This document shows positions 28,655-37,868 of a DNA stretch of 64,000 bases, piece after piece (the first letter of the stretch is position 1; every line of letters begins with the position of its first letter). Position numbers and translations under genes: made by a program. The notes beneath the pieces are model-generated. The model did not search any database. It was not told where the DNA came from and worked only from the letters and a program-made list of their open reading frames with translations. The DNA comes from Rhodoblastus acidophilus (GTDB lineage: Bacteria > Pseudomonadota > Alphaproteobacteria > Rhizobiales > Beijerinckiaceae), in the NCBI RefSeq assembly GCF_025961575.1, contig NZ_JAOQNX010000011.1:79350-143349 (forward strand), given 5' to 3'.

Positions 28655-29689
28655 ATGACGAACTTTCCCGAACGCGTCTTCTCCGGAATCCAGCCAACCG
28701 GCAATCTGCATCTCGGCAATTATCTCGGCGCCATCGTCAAGTTCGTAGCCTTGCAGAACACGCACGAATGCCTGTTCTGTGTGGTCGACCTCCACGCGAT
28801 CACCATGCCGCAGGCGCCGGACGAGCTGCGCGACGCCATTCGCCGGATCGCCGCCGCCTATATCGCGTCGGGCGTCGATCCCGCCAAAAACGTCATTTTT
28901 AATCAGAGCCAGGTCGCCGAGCACTCGGAGCTTGCCTGGGTGTTCAACTGCGTCGCCCGCATGGGCTGGTTGAACCGCATGACGCAATTCAAGGAAAAGG
29001 CCGGCAAGGATCGCGAAAACGTCTCGATTGGCCTGTTCGCCTATCCGACCCTGATGGCCGCCGATATCCTGCTTTACCGCGCAACGCATGTGCCGGTCGG
29101 CGAGGACCAGAAGCAGCACATCGAGCTCGCGCGCGACATCGCCCAGAAATTCAACAATGATTACGCCGCCTCGATCGCGGCTCAAGGCCACGGCGACGCC
29201 TTCTTCCCGCTGCCCTTGCCGCTGATTCAGGGGCCCGCCGCCCGCGTCATGAGCCTGCGCGACGGCTCGAAGAAAATGTCGAAATCCGACGCGTCCGAAT
29301 TCTCGCGCATAAACCTTTCCGACGACGCCGACGCGATCAACCAGAAGATTCGCAAGGCCAAGACCGATGCCGAACCGTTGCCGACCGAACTCGAGGGTTT
29401 GAAAGGGCGGCCAGAGGCGGAGAATTTGATCGGAATTTTCGCGGCCCTGGCTGACGTTCCCGCGGAAAAGGTGCTGCAGGACTTTGGCGGGGCGCAGTTC
29501 TCGTCGTTCAAGCCGGCGCTGGCCGAACTCGCCATTGAGAAACTTGGTTCGATTGGCGCGGAGATGCGCCGGCTCGAGAAAGATCCTGGCTATATCGACC
29601 AGGTTCTGCGCGACGGCGCCGTCCGCGCGCGGGCGATCGCGCAACCAATCATGAATCAGGTGAAGGACATCGTCGGCCTGCTGCGTTGA
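28655..29689 (+). CDS. trpS: Tryptophanyl-tRNA synthetase
   Basis: 344-residue class I aminoacyl-tRNA synthetase. The HIGH-type motif is GNLHLGN within [18 protein letters not shown]; the KMSKS motif is [26 protein letters not shown] is a TrpS signature. I chose the ATG at 28655, as the family starts just before FSGIQPTG; a GTG at 28643 would add four residues. Neither has a strong Shine-Dalgarno, and a 7-bp stem (28625-28650) sits directly upstream. Confidence 0.95.
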   Translation: MTNFPERVFSGIQPTGNLHLGNYLGAIVKFVALQNTHECLFCVVDLHAITMPQAPDELRDAIRRIAAAYIASGVDPAKNVIFNQSQVAEHSELAWVFNCVARMGWLNRMTQFKEKAGKDRENVSIGLFAYPTLMAADILLYRATHVPVGEDQKQHIELARDIAQKFNNDYAASIAAQGHGDAFFPLPLPLIQGPAARVMSLRDGSKKMSKSDASEFSRINLSDDADAINQKIRKAKTDAEPLPTELEGLKGRPEAENLIGIFAALADVPAEKVLQDFGGAQFSSFKPALAELAIEKLGSIGAEMRRLEKDPGYIDQVLRDGAVRARAIAQPIMNQVKDIVGLLR

Positions 29690-29782
29690 GCTTTTTCCAA
29701 AAGCGCTTCCCTTGTCGGGCATAGTCCTTATCTTAGCATCATCCATCTCCGGCCTTGAACCGGGTGAATTCGGAGGCACGCT

Positions 29783-30343
29783 ATGTTCATTCAGACGGAA
29801 ACCACGCCCAATCCTGCGACGCTGAAATTTCTCCCGGGCGCTTCCGTGTCGCGGGAAGGCGTTTGGGACTTGCGCTCACCCGATGAGGCCAGCGTGTCGC
29901 CGCTCGCCCAGGCGATCTTTTCTATTGACGGCGTCAGCGGCGTGTTTCTGGGGTCGGATTTCATTTCGGTCACCAAGGGCGACGGCGACTGGCAAAATCT
30001 GAAGCCGGCGATCCTCGGCGCCATTATGGAGCATTTTTTGTCCGGTCGGCCTGTTCTGGTCGCCGAAGCGGGCGCTTCCGGTCCGGCTCCTGCCGAGCAA
30101 TTCGCTCCCGAGGATGCGGAAACGGTCGAGGCCATCAAACAGCTTCTCGACGAGCGCGTGCGTCCCGCCGTCGCGGGCGATGGCGGCGACATCGTGTTCC
30201 GCGCCTTCAAGGACGGCGTGGTCTATCTGCAGATGAAAGGCGCGTGCTCCGGGTGTCCGTCCTCAACGGCGACGCTCAAGCGCGGGATTCAGAATCTGCT
30301 GTGTCACTTCCTGCCGCAGGTCAAATCCGTCGAGGAAGCCTGA
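29783..30343 (+). CDS. NifU-like iron-sulphur scaffold (Nfu family)
   Basis: 186-residue Nfu-type protein that carries or delivers Fe-S clusters. The N-terminal Nfu_N domain begins FIQTETTPNPATLKFLPG. The C-terminal NifU domain has GDGGDIVF and the cluster-binding CSGC pair (Cys155 and Cys158). It lies between trpS and tsaB. A clear GGAGG-like site precedes the ATG. Client proteins are unknown; MiaB, encoded downstream, is one Fe-S enzyme in the neighbourhood. Confidence 0.92.
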   Translation: MFIQTETTPNPATLKFLPGASVSREGVWDLRSPDEASVSPLAQAIFSIDGVSGVFLGSDFISVTKGDGDWQNLKPAILGAIMEHFLSGRPVLVAEAGASGPAPAEQFAPEDAETVEAIKQLLDERVRPAVAGDGGDIVFRAFKDGVVYLQMKGACSGCPSSTATLKRGIQNLLCHFLPQVKSVEEA

Positions 30344-30376
30344 CCTTCATTCATTCTCAGGTTCGGTCGGCCCTCC

Positions 30377-31063
30377 ATGCGCGTCCTCGCGATCGACACA
30401 TCGCTCCCGGCGGTTTCCGTCTGTATTTACGACGGCGACGCGCAACAGGTGGTGGTTCGCGAGACCTTGCCCATGCAGAAGGGCCACGCCGAGGCGCTCA
30501 TGCCGATGATGGAGCGGGTCCAGCGCCTTGGCGGCGGCTTCGCTTCACTCGACCGCGTCGCTGTGACCGTCGGTCCGGGCTCGTTCACGGGAATAAGGAT
30601 CGGCGTCGCCGCGGCGCGTGGGATCGCCCTCGCGTGCGGTATCAAGGCGGTTGGCGTCTCGACGCTTGCGGCCCTGGCGACGCCACTGCTGTTTTCGGCA
30701 GATGAACTCATCGTTGTGGCCGCCATCGACGCCTCGCACGGAAATGTCTTTCTGTCGGCCTATAATTCCAACGGCCGGGTCTTGACCTCGCCCCGGCTTA
30801 TCTCGCTCTCGGATGCGTGCCGCTTGCTGGCCACAGGCCAAGTCATCGCCACCGGAAGCGGCGCAGAAGGCCTGCGGGAGACCGCGAGGGCGCTGGGCCA
30901 GGAGATTTTGGTCGACCATTGCGAAGCGTGGCCCGACATTGCGGCTGTGGCGAAATTGGGGGCTGCGGCCGATCCCGAGACCGCGCCGGCGCGCCCGCTT
31001 TATCTCAAAGCGCCTGACGTCACTCTTTCCGGAAGGGCGGCCCTTCCGCGCGCAGTCTCATGA
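30377..31063 (+). CDS. tsaB: tRNA t6A synthesis protein TsaB
   Basis: 228-residue ASKHA-fold partner of TsaD and TsaE in making N6-threonylcarbamoyladenosine in tRNA. MRVLAIDTSLPAVSV and GPGSFTGIRIGVAAARGIAL are the diagnostic segments. Its stop overlaps the rimI start as ATGA, the widespread tsaB-rimI pairing. tsaD is not in the window. Confidence 0.94.
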   Translation: MRVLAIDTSLPAVSVCIYDGDAQQVVVRETLPMQKGHAEALMPMMERVQRLGGGFASLDRVAVTVGPGSFTGIRIGVAAARGIALACGIKAVGVSTLAALATPLLFSADELIVVAAIDASHGNVFLSAYNSNGRVLTSPRLISLSDACRLLATGQVIATGSGAEGLRETARALGQEILVDHCEAWPDIAAVAKLGAAADPETAPARPLYLKAPDVTLSGRAALPRAVS

Positions 31064-31545
31064 AAATTCCAGAACTCCTGCGTCGAAAACCCGACTTTGC
31101 TCTTCCCCGGGTCTTGAAGGTCGGCGACGCCGTCGATTGCGCCAGCCTGCATGCGACCGGCTTTGCGCATTCGTGGAGCGCCAGCGAGTTTGAGGCCCTT
31201 TTGGCGGACTCGGCGTGCCTGAGCGTTGGCGTGGACACGAAATCGGGCCTTGCCGGCTATCTGATGTCTCGCATCGCCGTGGATGAGGCCGAGGTATTGA
31301 CGATTGTCGTTGCGCCGGCGATCCGCATGTTCGGCTGCGCGCAGCGTTTGCTTCAGGACCATTTGTCGCGCTTGGCGGCGCGGCGCGTTCAGGTTGTCTT
31401 CCTCGAAGTCGATGCGCAAAACCAGGCCGCGCTGGCTCTTTATCGCCGCAACGGCTTCCTGGAGGTCGGTCGGCGCAAGGCTTACTATGCCAGAGCGGAC
31501 GGCGACCGGGCCGACGCCCTGGTGATGCGGAGAAATCTGGCTTGA
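31060..31545 (+). CDS. rimI: GNAT acetyltransferase, RimI-like
   Basis: 161-residue GCN5-family N-acetyltransferase, most likely the RimI type that acetylates the N-terminus of ribosomal protein S18 or similar substrates. The acetyl-CoA loop normally reads Q/RxxGxG/A; here it is [10 protein letters not shown], consistent though not textbook. [28 protein letters not shown] is the strong family stretch. It is coupled to tsaB by ATGA overlap. Many rhizobia have a Fur/Mur gene next; none is present here. Confidence 0.85.
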   Translation: MKIPELLRRKPDFALPRVLKVGDAVDCASLHATGFAHSWSASEFEALLADSACLSVGVDTKSGLAGYLMSRIAVDEAEVLTIVVAPAIRMFGCAQRLLQDHLSRLAARRVQVVFLEVDAQNQAALALYRRNGFLEVGRRKAYYARADGDRADALVMRRNLA

Positions 31546-31648
31546 GCCGCGCGGGCGCGGCTCAACAATTTGTGTTGCGCTTCTTATCGGCTGGGACGAA
31601 ATCCGCTATATAAACGCCACGTCTCCCTGCCGAGGACACCCAGAAATT

Positions 31649-33058
31649 TTGAAACCTGCATCAGATCGCGCCGAATTCGCCGCCCGCGAGGCGAGCGAAC
31701 CCAAAAAACTGTTCATCAAATCCTTCGGCTGCCAGATGAACGTCTACGATGCAACGCGCATGGCGGATGTTCTCGCACCGGAAGGCTATGAGGAGACGGC
31801 GCAGATCGAACAGGCGGACCTGATCGTCCTGAACACGTGCCATATCCGTGAAAAGGCCGCGGAAAAGGTGTTTTCGGAGCTGGGCAAGCTGCGTCAGCTC
31901 AAGGAAGAGCGCCAAGCCCGGGGGCAGTCGACGCGCATCGCAGTGGCCGGTTGCGTGGCGCAGGCCGAGGGATCGGAGATCCTGCGCAAGCAGCGCGCGG
32001 TCGATCTGGTCGTCGGCCCCCAAAACTATCATCGCCTGCCGGATCTGGTGCGCGAAAGTGTTTCTCAGCCCGTCGTCGACACGGAATTTCCCGTAGAGGA
32101 CAAGTTCGACCACCTGACGGCGCCGAGCGACGAGAAAATCAGGGAGCGCGGCGTCTCGGCCTTCCTGACCGTACAGGAAGGCTGCGACAAGTTCTGCACC
32201 TTCTGTGTCGTGCCTTACACGCGCGGCGCTGAGATTTCGCGTCCGGCCGCGAAAATCGTCGCTGAAGCCGAAGTTTTGGCGCGCGCGGGCGTTCGTGAGA
32301 TCACCTTGCTCGGCCAGAATGTCGACGCCTATCATGGAATGGGCGAGGATGGCGCGATCTGGTCGCTGGCGCGGCTGCTGAGGCGTCTGGCGCAAGTTGA
32401 AGGCATTTTGCGCCTGCGCTTCACCACCAGTCATCCCAATGACATGACCGATGACCTGATCGAGGCTTTCGCGGACCTCCCCGCGCTGATGCCGTTTCTG
32501 CATCTTCCGGTTCAGTCGGGTTCGGACGCGATCCTTCAAGCTATGAATCGACGCCACAGCGCCCAGGACTATGTCCGGCTCATCGAGAAAATCAGGCGCG
32601 CCCGCCCGGACCTGGCTTTGTCGTCCGACTTCATCGTCGGCTTTCCCGGCGAAACCGACGCCGATTTTCAGGCGACGCTCGATCTGATCTCGGAAGTGCG
32701 CTTTGCTTCTAGTTTTTCGTTCAAATATTCGCCACGGCCGGGCACGCCGGGCGCCGAACTCCCCGACCAGATTGACGAAGCGATCAAGACCGAACGCCTG
32801 TACCGCTTGCAGGAGCTGGTCGAACGCCAGCGTCAGCAGTTCAACGCCAGTCTCGTCGGCCAGATCACGCCGGTGCTGTTCGAGAAGCCAGGGCGGCACG
32901 AGGGGCAGGTGGCGGGCAAGTCGCCTTATTTGCAGCCGGTCCAGGTCGACGGACGCGTGGAATTGATCGGGCGGCAAGTTCCGGTCGAAATCGTCCGCTG
33001 CGGCTCCAACTCGCTGTTCGGGCGCCTTGTTGATCCTGGATCGGAAGGGGCGGCCTGA
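31649..33058 (+). CDS. miaB: tRNA-2-methylthio-N6-isopentenyladenosine synthase MiaB
   Basis: 469-residue radical-SAM methylthiotransferase modifying A37 of tRNA. The N-terminal UPF0004 domain has cysteines in [16 protein letters not shown] and VAGCVAQ; the radical-SAM cluster motif is CDKFCTFC. The TRAM domain occupies the C-terminus. The start is a TTG at 31649 with GAGG about 13 bases upstream; no ATG or GTG is available before the first conserved Cys, so the start is likely but weak. phoH begins one base after the stop. Confidence 0.95.
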   Translation: MKPASDRAEFAAREASEPKKLFIKSFGCQMNVYDATRMADVLAPEGYEETAQIEQADLIVLNTCHIREKAAEKVFSELGKLRQLKEERQARGQSTRIAVAGCVAQAEGSEILRKQRAVDLVVGPQNYHRLPDLVRESVSQPVVDTEFPVEDKFDHLTAPSDEKIRERGVSAFLTVQEGCDKFCTFCVVPYTRGAEISRPAAKIVAEAEVLARAGVREITLLGQNVDAYHGMGEDGAIWSLARLLRRLAQVEGILRLRFTTSHPNDMTDDLIEAFADLPALMPFLHLPVQSGSDAILQAMNRRHSAQDYVRLIEKIRRARPDLALSSDFIVGFPGETDADFQATLDLISEVRFASSFSFKYSPRPGTPGAELPDQIDEAIKTERLYRLQELVERQRQQFNASLVGQITPVLFEKPGRHEGQVAGKSPYLQPVQVDGRVELIGRQVPVEIVRCGSNSLFGRLVDPGSEGAA

Positions 33059-33059
33059 C

Positions 33060-34085
33060 ATGGCGGGCTCCACCGACCGAAACGCCGATGCCGAACAGAC
33101 TGTTTCGCTGGACGACAACCGCACGGCTTCGATGGTTTTCGGCCATTACGATCAAAATCTGGCGCGGATCGAGCGGAGGTTGAACGTTTCCCTGAACGCC
33201 AACGGCAATCACGTCGTCATGAAGGGGCCGCCCGAAGCGGTCGGGCATGCGCGTCGCGTCCTGCAAATTCTTTTCGAGCGCGCTCGGGCCGGGCAGCCGG
33301 CGACTCTTGGCGATGTCGACGGCGCGATTGAAGAATGCGCCATGCAAGGCAGTCTCTTTCCCGGCGAAACACCGGCCTCGCGCTCCAATTTCGAGCAGGT
33401 CGCGACACGGAAGAAGGGCGTGCGCGCGCGCACGAGTTCGCAGGATTTTTATATTCGCGAGCTGAAACGGCGCGAACTGGTGTTCGCCGCCGGCCCCGCC
33501 GGCACGGGCAAGACCTGGCTCGCGGTCGGTCATGCCGTTTCGCTGCTGGAGCAGGGCGCCGTCGAGCGCCTGATTCTGTCGCGTCCCGCCGTCGAGGCGG
33601 GCGAAAGGCTCGGCTTTCTTCCCGGGGACATGCGCGAAAAGGTCGATCCCTACCTGCGTCCGATCTATGACGCCTTGCAGGACTTCATGGACGCCCGGAT
33701 GGTCGAGCGTGGCATGCAGACGGGCATGATCGAGGTTGCGCCCTTGGCTTTCATGCGTGGCCGCACCTTGTCCAACGCCTGCATCCTGCTCGACGAGGCG
33801 CAAAATGCGACGACCATGCAGATGAAGATGTTCCTGACCCGGCTGGGCGAGGGGTCGCGCATGATCGTCACGGGCGATCCCAGCCAGACCGATCTGCCGA
33901 CTGGGCAAAGGTCTGGATTGAGCGAGGCCATCGCGCTGCTGTCGGGCCTGGAAGGCGTCGGACACGTGACGTTCACGGAGGCGGACGTCGTCCGTCACGA
34001 TTTGGTGCGACGCATCGTCGCAGCCTATGAATCGTCGGAGCGAAAGCCGAAGTCGGAGCGCGGCGCCAGGGACTTGTCGTCATGA
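33060..34085 (+). CDS. phoH: PhoH-family ATPase
   Basis: 341-residue PhoH-like P-loop protein (YbeZ type), thought to act as an ATPase/RNA helicase with the endoribonuclease YbeY. Walker A GPAGTGKTWLA is at about residues 145-155, with SRPAVEAGERLGFLPGD and LLDEAQNAT (Walker B-like) following. An N-terminal KH-like segment (residues about 30-75) precedes it. The ATG at 33060 follows the miaB TGA by one base; the stop overlaps ybeY as ATGA. Confidence 0.95.
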   Translation: MAGSTDRNADAEQTVSLDDNRTASMVFGHYDQNLARIERRLNVSLNANGNHVVMKGPPEAVGHARRVLQILFERARAGQPATLGDVDGAIEECAMQGSLFPGETPASRSNFEQVATRKKGVRARTSSQDFYIRELKRRELVFAAGPAGTGKTWLAVGHAVSLLEQGAVERLILSRPAVEAGERLGFLPGDMREKVDPYLRPIYDALQDFMDARMVERGMQTGMIEVAPLAFMRGRTLSNACILLDEAQNATTMQMKMFLTRLGEGSRMIVTGDPSQTDLPTGQRSGLSEAIALLSGLEGVGHVTFTEADVVRHDLVRRIVAAYESSERKPKSERGARDLSS

Positions 34086-34570
34086 CGCTTTCCATCGAGA
34101 CCAGCGTCGCGTGCGAGAGTTGGGGCGCCCTCGCCGATCTGCATGCGCTCATCGAAAAGTGCCTGACCGAGGCGCTCGCCGAAACGGGCGATGAGGTGCG
34201 CAATGGCGCTGAGGTCAGTTTGCTGCTCTGTGACGATGCGCGCATCCGCGTGCTCAACGCGCAGTTCCGAGGCATGGACAAACCGACGAACGTCCTGTCC
34301 TTTCCTGGACCTGAGCCCATCGAGACGGCGCATGTGCTTGGCGACATCGCCATCGCCTATGAAACCGTGGCGCGCGAGGCCGAAGAACAGGGCAAGTCCT
34401 TGCCGCATCATTTTTGTCATATGGTTGTTCACGGCTTTCTCCATCTTCTCGGCTACGATCACGAAACCGATGACGAGGCTGAAGACATGGAGGCCAGCGA
34501 GGCCCGCGTGCTTCGGCGGATGGGGATCGCCGATCCCTATCGAGAAAACCAACTCCCTGAAGGTCATTAG
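34082..34570 (+). CDS. ybeY: Endoribonuclease YbeY
   Basis: 162-residue zinc-dependent RNase involved in 16S rRNA maturation and ribosome quality control. The metal-binding motif HMVVHGFLHLLGYDHE is intact, as is FRGMDKPTNVLSFP. It is coupled upstream to phoH and sits two bases before corC, the common phoH-ybeY-corC string. Confidence 0.96.
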   Translation: MTLSIETSVACESWGALADLHALIEKCLTEALAETGDEVRNGAEVSLLLCDDARIRVLNAQFRGMDKPTNVLSFPGPEPIETAHVLGDIAIAYETVAREAEEQGKSLPHHFCHMVVHGFLHLLGYDHETDDEAEDMEASEARVLRRMGIADPYRENQLPEGH

Positions 34571-34572
34571 CC

Positions 34573-35577
34573 ATGGGCGCCCCGGAACGCGACAGCGAAG
34601 ACTCCAATGTCGCCGAACGAAGTTCGAGCCGCGGATCGATCGTTGAACGCCTGCGCGCCTTGTTTGGCCTGTCGGGGGCGTCCATCCGCGACGACATTGA
34701 GGATGCGCTTGAGGATGACGCCGTCGCCGAGGACTTCACGCCTTACGAACGGGAGATGCTGAAGAACGTCCTGGCGCTGCACGACCTTAAAGTCAGCGAC
34801 GTCATGGTGCCGCGTGCGGATATTGTTGCGATCTCCATTGAATCGCAATTGGCCGACGTTCTGGCCAGCTTTCGCACCGCCGGACATTCGCGTCTGCCGG
34901 TTCACGGTGAGACGCTCGACGATCCCCGCGGCATGGTACATATCCGCGACTTCGTCGATTTTGTCGCCTCATCCGCCGAGAAATCGATCTTGGCGCGCGG
35001 ACAGCCGCAAGGCGACGATCCGCTTCCGGGGCCGCAATTTGTGCGCGTCGATCTTTCCGTGCGGCTCGAGACCGCGGGAATCTTGCGTCCCGTTCTTTAC
35101 GCGCCGCCTTCGATGCCGGCGCTCGACCTGCTGGTCAAGATGCAGGCGACACGGACGCATATGGCTTTGGTCATCGACGAGTACGGCGGCACGGACGGTC
35201 TGGTGTCCATCGAAGATATCGTCGAGATGATCGTCGGCGACATCGAGGATGAACACGACCTCGACGAAAATCCGAAGATCGAGGCGGTGGCGTCGGGCGT
35301 CTATATCGCGGATGCGCGCGTGGGGCTCGAAGACGCTACGGAAATCACAGGGCTCGACCTGACCAAATTCGGCGAACAGGAAGAGGTCGATACGATCGGC
35401 GGATTGGCGACGGCTTTCGCGGGACGGGTTCCCATTCGCGGCGAGGTCGTGGTCAGTCCAGACAAGGCGTTCGAATTCGACGTCCTCGACGCCGATCCTC
35501 GCCGCCTGAAAAAGCTCAAAATCCGCGCCGTCGCGCGCGAGGCCGCGCGGAGCCAGAAGAGCGACGGAGAGGCGTGA
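34573..35577 (+). CDS. CBS-domain CorC/HlyC family protein
   Basis: 334-residue cytoplasmic protein with two CBS domains (DVMVPRADIVAI to about residue 210, including MVHIRDFVDF and VIDEYGGTDGLVSIEDIVEMIVGDIEDEHD) and a C-terminal CorC_HlyC domain. It lacks the DUF21 membrane domain. The name CorC comes from magnesium/cobalt efflux in enteric bacteria, and TlyC from haemolysin annotation; neither role is proven here. It precedes lnt by 71 bp. Confidence 0.9.
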   Translation: MGAPERDSEDSNVAERSSSRGSIVERLRALFGLSGASIRDDIEDALEDDAVAEDFTPYEREMLKNVLALHDLKVSDVMVPRADIVAISIESQLADVLASFRTAGHSRLPVHGETLDDPRGMVHIRDFVDFVASSAEKSILARGQPQGDDPLPGPQFVRVDLSVRLETAGILRPVLYAPPSMPALDLLVKMQATRTHMALVIDEYGGTDGLVSIEDIVEMIVGDIEDEHDLDENPKIEAVASGVYIADARVGLEDATEITGLDLTKFGEQEEVDTIGGLATAFAGRVPIRGEVVVSPDKAFEFDVLDADPRRLKKLKIRAVAREAARSQKSDGEA

Positions 35578-35648
35578 CGCGCTTTGGCGCGGCGCCAACC
35601 CTTCTGTAAAGTCGCAAGTGATTCGGTCCCTCGACGTCCAGGCGCGCA

Positions 35649-37217
35649 ATGCTTTTTCTTTCGCACAAGGTGATTCTGGCCGAAGGCTGGACGCGCCGTT
35701 TGATCGCTTTTTTCAGCGGCGCCATCGGCGTGCTGGCGCTGGCGCCGTTTTCCTTCTTTCCGGCCTTTTTTGTTCCCATGACGGTCGCCGTCTGGCTGAT
35801 CGACGGCTCAGCCGGCGAGACGCGTTGGGCGGGCGTTCGCCGCGCCGCCGGCGCCGGCTGGTGGCTTGGCTTCGGCTATTTTGTCGCAGGCCTCTGGTGG
35901 CTTGGCGTCGCTTTCCTGACGGAGGCGGAGCGTTTCGCCTGGGCTCTGCCGCTGGGCGTGCTGGGTCTGCCTGCGGGGCTGGCGATCTTCACCAGTTTGG
36001 GGTTCGCGCTGGCGCGACTCATGTGGTCGCCGGGCGCGGCCCGCATCTTCGCCCTCGCGGCGGGATTGTCGGCCGCCGAATGGCTGCGTGGCCATGTCCT
36101 GACGGGGTTCCCCTGGAATGATTTTGGCATGGCGCTGGGCGGGAACCTGGTGTTCGCGCAAGCCGCGTCTGTCCTAGGGCTTTACGGACTGACAGTCTTG
36201 TCCGTCCTGCTTTTTGCCTCGCCGGCCTTGCTAGGCAAGGGCAGGTCCAGTTGGCGCGCGCTCGGTCTTTTCCTGCTCGGATTCGTGATCCTGGCGCTCT
36301 ATGGCGTTGTGAGGCTGCAGGACAAGACCGAATTCGTGAAGGGCGTCAAGCTGCGGATTGTTCAGGCGAATGTCGCGAATGACGAATTTCGCGCCGATCG
36401 CAGGTCCGAACTGTTGGATCGCTATCTGAGACTGTCGGACCGCGCCACCTCTCCGCAGACGACGGGGGTGTCGGACGTTACGCATGTCGTTTGGTCGGAG
36501 TCCGTCTTCCCCTTCATTCTGTCCCGCGACCCCGTTTCCCTTTCTGTGATCGGGTCCCGCATGCAGAACGCCGTGCTGTTCACCGGCGCCGCACGGGCGC
36601 AAGTCGAGGGAAGCCATACGAAATATTTCAATTCGCTGGCTGTCATTCAGCGCGGCGAGATCAAGGAATATTTCGACAAGATGCATTTGACGCCCTTCGG
36701 CGAATATATGCCCTTTGCCGACCTGCTGGCCCGCGTGGGCTTGACCCAGTTCGTCTGGAGCCCGGGCGCGTTCGATGCGGGCGAATATGCGCGTCTTCTT
36801 GTCGCCCCCGGATTGCCTCCGGTTTTCCCATTGATTTGCTATGAAGCAATATTTCCAGAAGAAGTCGCCAAACACCTGTCGGAAGCCAGCGCGCGGCCCG
36901 GTCTTATGCTAAACGTCACAAATGACGGCTGGTTCGGCGTCACGACCGGACCCTATCAGCATTTGTCGCAGGCGCGCCTGCGTGCGGTCGAACAGGGATT
37001 GCCCATGGTCCGATCCGCAAATACGGGGGTCTCCGCGATTATTGATCCATTCGGACGAATCCTGAACTCCACTTCGCTGGGAATTGAAGCCATACTGGAC
37101 GGAAGCTTGCCCAAAGCGCTTCCGGAGACCTATTACTCGCAACATTGGCGACTTGCGCCCGCTGTTGCATGGCTGATTGTTCTGCTCGTCGCCTTAATTC
37201 GTCCAAGGAACATTTGA
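35649..37217 (+). CDS. lnt: Apolipoprotein N-acyltransferase
   Basis: 522-residue inner-membrane enzyme adding the third acyl chain to lipoproteins. Six or so membrane helices precede a periplasmic nitrilase-like domain with catalytic Glu (VWSESVFP), Lys (FDKMHLTPFGEYMP) and Cys (ICYEAIFPEE). The C-terminus has one final membrane helix. In Sinorhizobium the orthologue is the acid-tolerance gene actA, next to phrR, the same arrangement as here. Confidence 0.95.
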   Translation: MLFLSHKVILAEGWTRRLIAFFSGAIGVLALAPFSFFPAFFVPMTVAVWLIDGSAGETRWAGVRRAAGAGWWLGFGYFVAGLWWLGVAFLTEAERFAWALPLGVLGLPAGLAIFTSLGFALARLMWSPGAARIFALAAGLSAAEWLRGHVLTGFPWNDFGMALGGNLVFAQAASVLGLYGLTVLSVLLFASPALLGKGRSSWRALGLFLLGFVILALYGVVRLQDKTEFVKGVKLRIVQANVANDEFRADRRSELLDRYLRLSDRATSPQTTGVSDVTHVVWSESVFPFILSRDPVSLSVIGSRMQNAVLFTGAARAQVEGSHTKYFNSLAVIQRGEIKEYFDKMHLTPFGEYMPFADLLARVGLTQFVWSPGAFDAGEYARLLVAPGLPPVFPLICYEAIFPEEVAKHLSEASARPGLMLNVTNDGWFGVTTGPYQHLSQARLRAVEQGLPMVRSANTGVSAIIDPFGRILNSTSLGIEAILDGSLPKALPETYYSQHWRLAPAVAWLIVLLVALIRPRNI

Positions 37218-37271
37218 CTTTAGGTAAACTATTGTCGCAAATAGGGCCAAACGCTAGGACGGAAAAACGCC

Positions 37272-37685
37272 GTGACCAAAGTCCCTAATCCAATCGATCG
37301 TCACGTTGGGGCGCGCGTGCGCATGCGGCGGATGATGATCGGCATGAGCCAGGAAAGGCTGGGCGAAGCCCTGGGCCTGACCTTTCAGCAGGTGCAAAAA
37401 TACGAAAAGGGCACCAATCGGATCAGCGCAAGCCGGCTACAGCAAATCTCTGAAACCTTGAACATACCGCTCGCCTATTTCTTCAAGGGCGCTCCTGTTG
37501 CGGAAGGCGCCGCGGTCAATGGCGGTTTCGCCGAGAGCGCTCCCGAGGAAGGATACGCCAGCGATTTCGTGATGACGGCCGAGGGCCTCAGTCTCAACCG
37601 CGCTTTCGCGCGCATCACCGATCCAAAGGTTCGTAAGCGCATCGTCGATCTCATCGTGGCGCTCGCCGAGGGCGATAACGCCTGA
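37272..37685 (+). CDS. praR: XRE-family regulator of the PraR/PhrR type
   Basis: 137-residue DNA-binding protein with an N-terminal Cro/C1 helix-turn-helix: HVGARVRMRRMMIGMSQERL, then GLTFQQVQKYEKGTNR. It resembles Sinorhizobium PhrR and rhizobial PraR, regulators tied to low pH, surface attachment and quorum sensing. In Sinorhizobium phrR also sits next to the lnt homologue actA. Start is GTG. Targets in this organism are unknown, and membership of this subfamily is recalled from motif resemblance only. Confidence 0.75.
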   Translation: MTKVPNPIDRHVGARVRMRRMMIGMSQERLGEALGLTFQQVQKYEKGTNRISASRLQQISETLNIPLAYFFKGAPVAEGAAVNGGFAESAPEEGYASDFVMTAEGLSLNRAFARITDPKVRKRIVDLIVALAEGDNA

Positions 37686-37731
37686 TCGCCGCCCGCCTGT
37701 TCGTTTTATCGAACGAAAGCGTGGCAAAGGC

Positions 37732-37759
37732 TTGACGAAACGAACGCATCCCCTATAAC
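37732..37759 (+). promoter_or_regulatory. metK promoter
   Basis: TTGACG at 37732-37737 and TATAAC at 37754-37759, spaced by 16 bases, form a good housekeeping promoter. Predicted transcription start is near 37766, leaving a leader of about 100 bases before metK. Confidence 0.7.
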
Positions 37760-37765
37760 GACAGT

Positions 37766-37868
37766 GGGTTTCTGGCTTCGTCCCGGCGCTTGCGGGTTGA
37801 CCCGACGAGAGCGACGAGCATTCCGGCAACCAGCTCAAGACTGGTCTTGCGTATGATGGAGATGAGTT
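37766..37868 (+). promoter_or_regulatory. Structured metK leader
   Basis: About 100 untranslated bases contain three mutually exclusive blocks, CCCG (37782-37785), CGGG (37793-37796) and CCCG (37801-37804), enclosed by TCGTC (37778-37782) and GACGA (37804-37808). A further dyad, CAAGAC/GTCTTG, lies at 37836-37849. The metK Shine-Dalgarno GGAG follows at about 37858. I could not match it to the SAM-II pattern I remember. Regulatory function is inference. Confidence 0.4.

Noticed and set aside
31661..33998. Long minus-strand frames opposite miaB and phoH (31661-33124 and 32865-33998)
   Set aside because: Shadows of sense genes with strong motifs; no independent support.
37760..37868. SAM-II riboswitch in front of metK
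   Set aside because: The expected conserved pseudoknot bases I remember for SAM-II are not visible; kept only as an unclassified structured leader.
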